DNA from: Acephala macrosclerotiorum
Taxonomy: Eukaryota > Ascomycota > Leotiomycetes > Helotiales > Mollisiaceae
Length of the DNA stretch: 64,000 nt
Direction of reading: 5' to 3'
NCBI GenBank assembly: GCA_014904845.1
Contig: MU119286.1
Span: 62,001 to 126,000 of the forward strand
The translations under genes and the position numbers were made by a program. This document shows positions 1 through 9,826 of the stretch, in pieces; the first letter of the stretch is position 1, and every line of letters starts with the position of its first letter. Under the pieces are notes generated by a model, which was not told the DNA's origin, ran no database searches, and saw only the letters and a program-made list of their open reading frames with translations.

Positions 1-1
1 T

Positions 2-172
2 GATTATGATAAGGCGGGTAGCATTTTACATGAGATGACGCATTTGTATGGGACGGATGATTATGCGTATGGACCGACTGCGGCGAAGCAGTTGAGTGCT
101 GCGCAGGCAGCGGCTAATGCGGATACGTATGAGATGTATGCGGGGAGTGTGAGGTTGGGTGGGTGTAATTAG
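2..172 (+). CDS. Deuterolysin-type metalloprotease (M35), C-terminal fragment
   Basis: Only the last 56 codons are inside the window; the gene enters from the left. They contain HEMTH followed shortly by GTDDYAYG, the aspzincin signature of fungal deuterolysins (family M35). There the two histidines and the aspartate of the GTxxD motif bind zinc and the glutamate of HExxH is catalytic. The protein ends in a cysteine and asparagine, as many M35 enzymes do near the C-terminus. Members are secreted neutral proteases made as preproproteins; that part lies outside the window, so secretion is inferred from the family. Frame 2 is open from the first base to the TAG at 170-172 with no sign of an intron. 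Confidence 0.88.
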   Translation, partial: DYDKAGSILHEMTHLYGTDDYAYGPTAAKQLSAAQAAANADTYEMYAGSVRLGGCN

Positions 173-1620
173 AGGGTCGAGAGTTAAAAAGTCAGGTTTG
201 AAGGGAGTTGTTGGCTTGAAGGAAGGCGGGCCTGTGTGATGTTGGGTGTGTTTCAATTCTATCTTCTTCAAATTTCGTGCTGATATTGACGTTCTCTTTT
301 TCTGTGCTCCCATATTAGCGTTTTTAGATTTGAAAGTATCCATGAAATGGCAACTCATGTAACTCCAAGCTTGCTTGTTGCCGTTCCTTACGCGAAGGGA
401 ATATTGAAAGCAATGGAAAGTAATCCGGTATGAAATGGTGCTGCAATCACATCATTGCCCTACTCCTTTTTCATTCATATGTTCTAAAGTTTGTACGAGT
501 GCCTAAGAGTTTTGTCGGCCAGATAGTCGAGCTCCCTAGGAAGCTGTATTGATCAAACTTTCACGCAATGTGAGAAACTTGGCCATCCACCCACGCAATA
601 GATCAATGGCCTCAGGACATTTTGACTGCCAAATGTTGCAAGTATGGCCCCAAAATCAGTGGGGCTGCTGACAGATTTCCGATCATGAGCGCAAAGAGCA
701 AGGAATGTTAAAGTTATTTATTGTCTTGCCCACCAAGGAGACAATCAAATACGGCGTGAGGAGGTAGCCTTTTGGTGGAAGATACCTTATTGAAAGAATG
801 AAATGGCAACTTCAACTTCGGAGAGATAAGTCGCTGCCTGGTGGCATACCGGCGAGGCCCCACCGTTTTGGAAGCGAAGCCCCTGAGATAACCGAGTTGC
901 TGGAGCCTAGCGAACCTTCTCCCCTGAAAGAAAGGTTTTGATCTCCCCACGAAGTAATACAACATAGCACCTTATCCCTCAAATGGGGTTCGATAGGGTC
1001 CAGCACCTTGCCTAAAGCTCGCAAATCGGCAGAATTTCTAAAATCATAACCCAGAGCTCGGAACTCAGATTCCTGCCGGATAGCTGAGCGAAAGAATAAG
1101 TATATGCATATTGAGGAAGTGAAGGGCAAAACAAAGGATAATAATACAAAAATGTTTAAAAGTAATCCAGATCTCTAGCAAAACATTTCCCTTTGATGGC
1201 AGAGAAAAAAGTTGCTTGAGATGCAACACGTGACAATGAGCTCATGTCAAAGATCATAGGTTGGCAGACAAATGAAGCCGTTTTTTGCAGGCAATAAGTA
1301 GGCAGCAGTATTTTAATAAAGATTCCTGGTCAACCTATACATCCAACCTATACAATATCAAACATTTCCTTTGCACTGCACAAGCCATGTCTCAGCCAGA
1401 AAGCTATTGCACGTTCAACACGTGACCAGGCTGTGATTAGGCAGCCGGTCTCGTCGACCTATTTAACCCAGCCCTCTTCCTCCAACTCACCACTCCTCTT
1501 CATCTTCTTCAACATTGAAATCAACAACCTCCACCTGTCACCACACAGCCAACCGAAGCACAGAACCCAGAACCATCGTAGATACCACACTTGCGCTAAT
1601 TGACAGCAAACGCCACCATC
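173..1620. other. Intergenic region and promoter of the VIT/vWA gene
   Basis: No convincing gene: the open frames here are short and have no recognisable motif. It should hold the 3' UTR of the protease and the promoter and 5' UTR of the next gene. Confidence 0.6.
1223..1428. promoter_or_regulatory. Two matching E-box elements (CACGTG) upstream of the VIT/vWA gene
   Basis: CAACACGTGACAA near 1224-1236 and CAACACGTGACCA near 1416-1428 share 11 of 13 bases or more and flank a direct repeat of CAACCTATACA (about 1331-1355). CACGTG is the core bound by bHLH factors. That these are functional sites is inference from duplication and position only. Confidence 0.35.
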
Positions 1621-4600
1621 ATGAGCTGTCTTTGCGGTTGCTACTATCATGTAGCTTCCACTGACTATTACGTTCGCTATCAAAGGCACTATCTCCCACT
1701 CCTCAATTCCGAAGTACACAGCACGATCCTCTCAACAACCTCTAGAACAGTCCTCAGGCAGACCTTTACCAACCCCTCTACCACCGACGCCATCAAGGAA
1801 TGCATATACACTTTCCCACTTTATGATGGTGTTTCAGTTGTCAGCTTCACTTGTCGCATCGGCAAAAAGGTTCTCACAGGTCTCGTGAAGGAGAAATTCA
1901 AGGCTAAGGAGATCTTCGACCAAGCCGTGTCAAGAGGAGAAACAGCTGGTCTTCTTGAACAGACACTAGAGGCATCTGATGTCTTCAGCACGAAGCTCGG
2001 CAATATACCAGCTGGTCAGAGTATCATCGTCGAGATCACCTACGTTGGAGAGTTGAAGCATCATGAGAATGAGAGTATCCGGCTCACCATCCCCACCAAG
2101 ATTGCGCCTCGATATGGGCCAGGTCCTAGCCATGGTTTCTCAGGTGGTGGACTTTTCACTACGGGTGGAGACAATGGTGAAATCAAGATTGTTGTAGACG
2201 TCAAGATGCCAGAAGGAGCTTTCATCAAGGGAGTTCAGTCACCTTCTCATCCTATTGCAGTATCAATGGGTACTGTCTCTACCGCCACCAATGCTGACCC
2301 GACAATGAGCAAAGCTTCTGCAACTTTGTCTCTGGGAAGTGCTGCTTTGGAGAAGGACTTCGTGCTCATTGTTCAGTCGAAGGATGTTGGTATTCCCAAG
2401 GCAATTCTTGAGACTCACCCTACTATCCCTAATCATCGAGCTCTGATGGCTACATTGGTGCCTAAATTCTCCCTTCCACCATCTAGATCCGAAATCGTGT
2501 TCGTCGCAGATCGAAGTGGCAGCATGCAGGGAAACATCGAGATGCTCGTCTCCGCCATGAAGGTCTTCTTGAAGTCCTTGCCACAAGGTGTCAAATTCAA
2601 CATCTGCTCCTTCGGTTCTAGTCACAGCTTTCTTTGGCCCAAGAGCCAAACTTTCAGTAGAGAGACGCTGGAACAGGCCACCAATCATTTGAAGACATTC
2701 GATGCAAACTTCGGTGGAACGGAGACATATGGGGCTATCAAGGGCACAGTCGAACGACGCCTGACCGATCTTCCTCTCGAAATAATCCTGTTGACCGACG
2801 GTGATATCCACCGACAGAATGATCTCTTCGCATACGTCAATCAGCAAGTGGAGCAGACGAAAGGCAAAATTCGCGTCTTCACTCTCGGCATAGGAAACGG
2901 TGTCTCGCATGCTCTCATCGAGGGTCTGGCGAGAGCTGGAAACGGATTTGCTCAAGCTGTTCAACAGGGAGAGAGATTAGACAATGCTGTTGTTCGTATG
3001 CTTCGTGGTGCATTGTCCCCACATATCACAGACTACACCCTTGAAGTCATATACGAAGAGGAAGGCGACGGTTTCGAGCTGATCGATCGTGTCACCGAAG
3101 GAATGAAAGTCTTGCTTACTGATGATGCAAAGTCCTTGAAGTCACCCATCACTTCGCCAAAGCGAATCATCTCGCTTTTCGACAACTCTGCCGAGCCAGA
3201 GAAGGACGCTTTTGAAGGCCTGCAAGCCTCAATCTTCTCCCTTCCCACGATCCCTCTCCCAAAGCTTCTTCAAGCACCCCACAAGATTCCCACCTTGTTC
3301 GCCTTTTCAAGAACAACAGTCTACCTCCTGATGTCACCCGAAACCATCCAACGCAAGCCGATTACAGTCACCTTACGAGGAACATCCGAACATGGTCCCC
3401 TCGCTCTCGAGATCCCCATCGAAACACTTGCCGCCCCAGCCGAGACGATCCATCAACTAGCTGCCAAGAAGGCAGTACAAGATTTGGAGGAAGGTAGAGG
3501 TTGGATCTATGATGCCAAGGATCAGCATGGTGTACTTGTCAAGGACAAGTATCCTAGCAGTTTCGATGACTTGGTTCAACGCGAAGCTGTCAGGCTTGGG
3601 GAGAAGTTCCAGATTGCGGGAAAGTGGTGCTCGTTTGTTGCTGTTAGTGCGAATGATCGGGAGATTGCGGAGAAGAAGCAGAAGGATGAAGAGTCCTATG
3701 TGGATATCATTGACGATGGCTTTGGTGAGTCTGCTTCCACGAAAGCTAGTGAAACGGCTACTGATAAATTTACAGATGATGAACTCGATTCAACCGATTG
3801 TGAGAGCCTCGACAGTCGTATGATAAGCTGTGGAGCAAGTTCATCTCAAGGCACTCCCTTCGGCAATAGCACTGCAAATTCCTCAAGTGCACTTCCTTCA
3901 CCCTTCGTACCTACGCCCCGTGGATCTAGGTTCGGAGGACCTAATAAACCCGCAAAAGCCGGTGGGCTATTCGCAAAAGCCAGTGGGTTGTTTGGTTCCC
4001 CACAGAAACAGCAACAACAACAACAACAACAACCTGGCACTACAGGAGGATTGTTCGGCTCCCCACAGAAACAACAACAGCCTGGTACTACAGGAGGACT
4101 GTTCGGTTCTTCCCCTCAAGCTCCTGGTGGATTCGGCATGTCCCAACCTTCTGCAAGCAGCGGAGGCCTATTCGGCTCATCCCCAGCAATTCCACCACCT
4201 CCCCAATACCACCTACTCCAAACTCAAGCCACAGGTTTCCACTTTAATCAAGCCCATCCTCATTCCCTAGCTCAAGCCACACCGATGTCAAGTACTGCAG
4301 GTCCCTTTGGTAGTACCAGTACAAATTACACACCGCCAAGTCCAGCTTTCGGCGCAGCGAGTCCTGCATTCAGTCCCACAAATCCCGTCATGCCCAGTGG
4401 AACAAACCCATTCCGCCAAGCAGCTCAATACGCAGCCGGTGCGAGAGGAGCACAATCATCTCCAGAGCGGTCGCGACCTTCTCGAAAGATGAAGCTTGGA
4501 AGTCCAAGCGGTGGTGCTTCCGCAATGAGTTCCTTCGGCTCAACTTGCTCTCCTCCCACCACTCTTCCACAACTAGGAACAAGTTCATCAAGACGTTTCG

Positions 4601-5166
4601 CAATGGCCGCCAGCGCTAATGTGAACCCAAGTCCAGCGGCTGAGTTAGCAGATATTTCTTCTGGACCAGGATTTGGATCAGCAGTATCGCCTCCTGCTGG
4701 TCCACGCATGCGTTTGTCATCAAGATCTGCGAGGATGTCGGCTTCTTCTCTTGATTTTATGGCCTGTTCTGCCGAAATGGTTATTCCAGAACCAAATATG
4801 GAGGTGGTTGATTGGAGCAGCAAGTCTGTTGTTGAGAAAGTCCTAGCTCTCATCGATCTCCAAGACTTCGATGGGTTTTGGCCTTCTTCCAACACTGCCA
4901 TTCCTAAGATCATTAACGTAGACCCCTCGGACAGTGAAGAAGGAAAGGGGAGTGAGCAAGAGAGGAACGTCTGGGTTACGATGTTGGTGATTAAGTTTTT
5001 GGAGATGAAGTGTGGTGATGAGGAGGGGACTTGGGAGTTGGTGGTTGAGAAGGCTAATAAATGGATTGTGGGGCTTGGGATGGAGGGTAGTATAGTTGAT
5101 TTGTTGGAGAAGAAGGCTGGAGTGGTGATTGAGAATTCGAAGAGTGGAGAGGGTGGTGGTTGGTGA
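1621..5166 (+). CDS. VIT domain and von Willebrand factor A domain protein with GLFG repeats
   Basis: Predicted 1181 aa. I start at the ATG at 1621, which follows a good ACCATC context; the frame is open upstream only through a TTG. Residues about 1-130 form a VIT domain. A vWA domain follows at about 290-460, with a metal-ion (MIDAS) motif DRSGS starting at Asp297 and a later LTDGD. Residues about 715-1060 are low complexity and rich in Ser, Pro, Gly and Gln, with a poly-Q run near 795-803 and four GLFG copies plus further FG pairs between about 779 and 855, recalling nucleoporin repeats. The C-terminal 100 residues (LIDLQDFDGFW motif) resemble the conserved tail of VIT/vWA proteins. Family members are cytosolic and of unclear function. 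A perfect 51-nt intron-like segment (3725-3775) lies in frame; if spliced the protein loses 17 residues. Confidence 0.88.
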   Translation: MSCLCGCYYHVASTDYYVRYQRHYLPLLNSEVHSTILSTTSRTVLRQTFTNPSTTDAIKECIYTFPLYDGVSVVSFTCRIGKKVLTGLVKEKFKAKEIFDQAVSRGETAGLLEQTLEASDVFSTKLGNIPAGQSIIVEITYVGELKHHENESIRLTIPTKIAPRYGPGPSHGFSGGGLFTTGGDNGEIKIVVDVKMPEGAFIKGVQSPSHPIAVSMGTVSTATNADPTMSKASATLSLGSAALEKDFVLIVQSKDVGIPKAILETHPTIPNHRALMATLVPKFSLPPSRSEIVFVADRSGSMQGNIEMLVSAMKVFLKSLPQGVKFNICSFGSSHSFLWPKSQTFSRETLEQATNHLKTFDANFGGTETYGAIKGTVERRLTDLPLEIILLTDGDIHRQNDLFAYVNQQVEQTKGKIRVFTLGIGNGVSHALIEGLARAGNGFAQAVQQGERLDNAVVRMLRGALSPHITDYTLEVIYEEEGDGFELIDRVTEGMKVLLTDDAKSLKSPITSPKRIISLFDNSAEPEKDAFEGLQASIFSLPTIPLPKLLQAPHKIPTLFAFSRTTVYLLMSPETIQRKPITVTLRGTSEHGPLALEIPIETLAAPAETIHQLAAKKAVQDLEEGRGWIYDAKDQHGVLVKDKYPSSFDDLVQREAVRLGEKFQIAGKWCSFVAVSANDREIAEKKQKDEESYVDIIDDGFGESASTKASETATDKFTDDELDSTDCESLDSRMISCGASSSQGTPFGNSTANSSSALPSPFVPTPRGSRFGGPNKPAKAGGLFAKASGLFGSPQKQQQQQQQQPGTTGGLFGSPQKQQQPGTTGGLFGSSPQAPGGFGMSQPSASSGGLFGSSPAIPPPPQYHLLQTQATGFHFNQAHPHSLAQATPMSSTAGPFGSTSTNYTPPSPAFGAASPAFSPTNPVMPSGTNPFRQAAQYAAGARGAQSSPERSRPSRKMKLGSPSGGASAMSSFGSTCSPPTTLPQLGTSSSRRFAMAASANVNPSPAAELADISSGPGFGSAVSPPAGPRMRLSSRSARMSASSLDFMACSAEMVIPEPNMEVVDWSSKSVVEKVLALIDLQDFDGFWPSSNTAIPKIINVDPSDSEEGKGSEQERNVWVTMLVIKFLEMKCGDEEGTWELVVEKANKWIVGLGMEGSIVDLLEKKAGVVIENSKSGEGGGW

Positions 5167-5614
5167 TGGTTTGATGAGCGGGTGGATTGATTGGGTGCTG
5201 GCTGGGTCTTTGGTTTGGGTATGGATATTGGTAGCTGGGAAAACGACAAAAAATTAGGTGGGTTTGGGAATGGAAAGGTGATTGGACTTGGATTTCTTGG
5301 GGAGCGCAGACTACGTTGGTCTTGCGACGATGCCGCTTGGCGTGAAAGCATGGAGGAATGCCATTTACATACCTCAAAGAACTCCCAATTTGTGATCGTG
5401 CTATCCATTCTTTCCGTTCTCCATAATGTAGTCAATCTTCAACAAAGGTATCCAGAACGGATAAAGCAACTATCCCACAAACGCCATGCATGCACCATAG
5501 CTCCCCCTTCTCCAAAACCACCTTTTCAAGTAAATGCAAGCAACAGCTACACTCTATATCCCTTCTGGGCACGTACATCTATCCCTGATATATCTTCCCA
5601 ACATCTAATTCAAT
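5167..5614. other. Short space between convergent genes
   Basis: About 450 bp of shared 3' flanking sequence between the VIT/vWA gene and the DUF2235 gene. I see no gene or repeat in it. Confidence 0.6.
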
Positions 5615-8146
5615 TCAAGCAACAGCACTCCAAACCACCTCCCCATCCGTCAAATTCTTCACCCTGTACCGACGTTCATGCATCCTACACTCCCAAGTCA
5701 GCATTCACAATACCCTCATACTATCGGACACTGAAAAAAGTAGATGGGAAAACTCACCTCATCTCAACCGTCCAATGCATCTTCGGCTCCTCCTCTTGAA
5801 TCGGCCTATGCCTACCAAGATTCATACCAATCCTCTTCTCCCATACTGTCTTAGTTTCTGCCCCTCCATTGCCTCCACAATACCCCTTCTCACCATCCTT
5901 ATGCTCTTTGCGGAATTTATGCTCCTTCTGAACAAGTATCTTCACCGGCCAAAATTCGAGGATCCACCACCCCTTCGCTAACACTAACTGATCATTAATC
6001 GGCGCTAAACTGTCGAAATGATCTTCTACTTGCTCAGGCAACATCTCAATCTCCCATTTTCCCTTCCCCTTCCCAATTTCTTTCTCATATTCATCAGTGC
6101 CGTTCCAGGTTTTTGCTTGCGAGACGAGAGTGGAAGGTGAGGAAGGTGAATCGAGCATGGCTTGGGTTCGTTGGTGGTGGCTGAACTCGTCGATTCCGAG
6201 CGCGGTAGATCGGCGCTGGAGGGGAGGAAGGGAGTTGGAGGAGTAGAGTTCTAGAGTTTTGGGGGAGGGGCCGCAGAGGGGTTTGTTGGGGCTGCGGTAC
6301 ACGGGCCAGAGTGTGGGGACCTTCGGGGTTGGTGTTAGCTTTTGATTGTGCGTGGTGCGTAGGGAGAATGAAGGATGTGAAGGGAGAGCAAACTGGGGGC
6401 GGGAAGGATATGGGGAACAGGGGTGGGAGGGCTTACATCGAGACCTGTTTCTGCGAGGGCAGATGTGGAGAAGAGGATTCCAGTGTTGCATTCGAAGCAT
6501 TGGCGGATCATCCAGCGGAGGGGAATGCGGGAGAGCATGTGGCGTTCTTCGTTTGCGACTCTGCATCATTACATCATGTTAGCCACGTATCTGTTGTGTT
6601 AGTCCTTGGGTAGATGAAGGAGAATGTCAGGAGTTGGAGTTTGAAAATGGTGAGAGGGAGGAAGCGAGTGAAATTTAAAGAGAAAGGGCAGACTTACGCT
6701 CCACCACCAACATCCGCATGCGCGCCCATGAACCAAACTTCCAATGCGTCCGTCTTGCAAGGTGTGATGACCGCTCTGTCATACTTGTCGAAGACGGCTT
6801 CAAGTCTTGCTTGCTCCTCCTTATCTTTTGTTTTCAACCGAGATGGAACTAGGGTATCAATAGAATGACTCGAGCCTCGTCTCTCCTTGTTTCCATTCTT
6901 ACCATTCCCATTGTTCCCATTCTTGCCATTTTCGTTCTTGGTACCATTGCCATGCTCATTATCAGTTACTTTCGAGAAAGGATGACAGATCTTGCGCAAG
7001 AAACTCTTACTATCAGCTTTCGGCGTATGATCAGTGGTTTTGTCGGAAGTGAGCTCAGAAGGAGCATCCCGTCCATGCTCTCCTGTACGCTGAGGCGTCC
7101 ATCGACAGACCTTGAACTTTGCTCGATGCTCATCGAGAGCCATAGCATGTCGAAAATACCCAATGGCGTTGGTGGGTGATCTGCTAAAAGGTAGCTTCCT
7201 AGGAATGAACCCCACAGCCGCAACACAATCCCAGACCCCCACAAAATAAACATTAACATTCGTACAAAACGTCCTCTTAAACTCAGCACTCATCTTCCAT
7301 CCTTCAGGAGAATCGTCTTTGTAGAATTTGTAAGCGAAAGTTATTTGGGCTCGGTTATTGGCCGGGAGCAGGCCGACTTTATGAAGCATGCCAGCGAGAC
7401 AGCGAACGGTGTAGGCCCCGCGACTGAAGCCGAGTAGGCAAATTCGGTCGCCTTCATGGTAGTTTTGCATGATGAACGCGTAGGCGTCGCGGACTATAGA
7501 TAGATCAGTATGAGATTTGAAAGATGATTTAGGAGTCGAGGAGATGAGGAGGCGAGAGCCCGGTTTTCGCGAACAGCTCGGCTCTGAACGTTCCCTCAGA
7601 TGAAGGGCAGAATGTCACGCACCATGGATTCCTAGGTCAGAGCCGATGGACATGTCGATTGCGGCGCTGAAACCGGATTTGAGGCCTTGACTGTCGTAGG
7701 TGCCGATTCCTGATTGGTAGCTGGAGGGGGGTTAGCATGGAGCTTTGGGAAGTGACAGGAGCTGGGTAGACGAGAGATGCCGTGGTGAGATGAAGGGGCT
7801 CGGGAAAGGAGCTTGTTCTGGGAGAGGAGGACAGAAGTCAAGAAACAGGGTTTCCTTGCTATGTAATCTGATTCGGATCATCCTTCTTGAGGCAAGCAAC
7901 AAAGTTGACCACATTTCTATTATCACTGTCGAAGCTATCACCAGTACCATCCAGACAGATAACCAGTGTGCGTCCCTGGTTGGCAGAGTGCGAGTCTTTG
8001 ACAGCGCGAATGGTTCTCGGAAGTTGAGGTGGCTTGGAGTTGGTTATCGAGAACCATCTTGGGGTCTTGTGGGGTTCGTTGTCTTGCCAGGTCTGAAGAG
8101 GGTATCCATTGTGTCGCCAATGGTGGTGATGAATGTGGTGAAACAT
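5615..8146 (-). CDS. DUF2235 (Tle1-like) alpha/beta-hydrolase protein
   Basis: Six exons by protein continuity: 8146-7860, 7720-7623, 7493-6698, 6560-6437, 6320-5758, 5684-5615; 645 aa. The N-terminal region has CLDGTGDSFD then NRNVVNF, the opening signature of DUF2235. The nucleophile elbow is GFSRG with Ser151; VGVWD (Asp near 216), FRHAMALDE and GAHADVGG (His386) follow. All are conserved in this family, which includes bacterial Tle1 phospholipases; the fungal substrate is unknown. Residues about 264-334 are an extra low-complexity insert rich in Asn, Gly and Lys. There is no signal peptide, so a cytosolic protein is likely. Intron 1 (7859-7721) needs a GC-AG border: the frame meets TAG exactly at the join, and splicing GCAAGG to a CAG acceptor restores the YYQSGIGTY motif. 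The other four introns are GT-AG. Confidence 0.87.
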
Positions 8147-9826
8147 GGTTGAGATCTAATCTGATCTGATGCCGTACTCAATTCCAGGAGAATGGTAAGA
8201 TATTCGAAGAAGGCTGTTGTGTAGGAAGTGTCGAAAAAATCGCGGCACCGTTCCTCGGCTCACTTGACAACGGACTGTACTTAAGTTTCGAGGGCGTGCA
8301 GGTGAAGTCAGAAAGATGAAGGATGACGGATCTGGTATCAGTTTGACAGAACAAAACCAAGGTGGTAGAACACGGTCAATTCTGGGTCAGATTAGGGGGG
8401 GAGGTCTAGCCGCAGGCGTTGCATGTGTTTATTCGCGTTTCTTGATGCCTTGGACGAAGAAATATCAATCAAGGCAGCAGAATATCAAAGAAGAGAGGCA
8501 ATATCATTGCTGAACTTGATCAACGAGAGTCGAAGCTCCCCTCATGATCGCCCTCGAGACTAGAAAATTTTGTATATCGAGTGCTCTCAATGACGCACAG
8601 CACCAAACATCACTCAAAGCTACAGATGCAGGTGCAGATGCAGAATCAGGGCTGGAAATGCAGCGCGAATAAACGAGACATTGACCGCCAGATCAAGACG
8701 AAAAGCAGCAAGTCATAATGTGCACTTCTCAGGACACAGAGACACAGAGACGGCAGGGCGCAGATCCCCGCGATGTATTGGTCCCCGCCAATGTTACGCT
8801 GCATCGTAGTTCTCGGGCAATTGGAAGCCCGCGATATGTTCGACTCGCAGTGACTCGAACAGATGTTTTGTCCTTCTAACCATTTGAAGGGTATCCAGGG
8901 TCAATCCAGAGTCGATCCAGAGTCAATGGGGAAGAGTGAGCGAGGAGAGAACCCGCAGACGGTTCATATAGTCCCTTGTAACCTCGTAAAGTAAGGTTAT
9001 GGTGGTAGCGCTGATCGGGACTTGATCTGCAGCAGGGATAACCTGGCAATATCCCCAACCTCCCTCCCTGCCTCCCCTGATCTGATATCGACGACGACCA
9101 CAACCACAACCACAACCAAACATCAAAGACTATCGTGACAGCTGAGCAGCAATATCCCGACGCCTGCAACAAACCACAGCGCATCGTGCATCTCCACTCC
9201 CCGACTCTTGCTGCGAGACCAGCTCTGCAATAGCAAGACGATCTGCAGCATGTGCAAATCGAGTCTCACTCTCACAAATCACAGTCGACTCTCCGCTCTC
9301 CATTATGCAGCTATTCTCAGCTCGGCGCACGAGTTCGCGCTTGATCAGGGCTACCGCTGCAGGGCGGTAGGAGGCGCGGGCCGCAGCCAGCTGAAGAGGA
9401 AGAGAGCAGCGAGCACGACCACCACTCACAGCGCGGGCTCTAGTCTCGCTACATCTTGTGCTACTGCGTGACTAGTCACTATGACGAATTGATGCTCTCC
9501 GCCAATTGATGGACATTAATTAAAGATGGTCGACCCCACCAAAGAGAGACATCGAGCTCAATTTGAGAGGGTGCATAGTGCATAGAGACGCACCTCGGAG
9601 CTGCATCCGGCGACCTCAATCACAGACAGACGGTGCCGTGACCTGCAAGACACTTGCCTCTGCCCAGTCAGCTTCACTCTTCTCATACTGAGCTTGACCC
9701 CTCTTTTTTCTTTTCTTCAAACTTCGAGTCTTCACTTAAAGCACCCTTTCCTCTCATCATCTCCATCTCCTCTCCCACCTCCGCTTTCTTCCCTCGGTCT
9801 CCCACCACCCCCACAACACCGACAAG
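8147..9826. other. Divergent intergenic region, 1.7 kb
   Basis: Lies between the start of the DUF2235 gene and the start of the Ppo-type oxygenase, so it serves as promoter for both. From about 9650 it is a pyrimidine-rich leader (CT-rich runs to 9825), typical just upstream of fungal start codons. No gene or repeat family recognised. Confidence 0.6.

Noticed and set aside
714..1129. Overlapping minus-strand open frames in the first intergenic region
   Set aside because: Two overlapping frames of about 80-105 codons, no motif, improbable composition and no neighbouring splice signals.
4425..5435. 336-codon minus-strand frame opposite the VIT/vWA gene
   Set aside because: It is antisense to a well-supported coding region and its Ser/Pro-rich composition is the shadow of the opposite strand.
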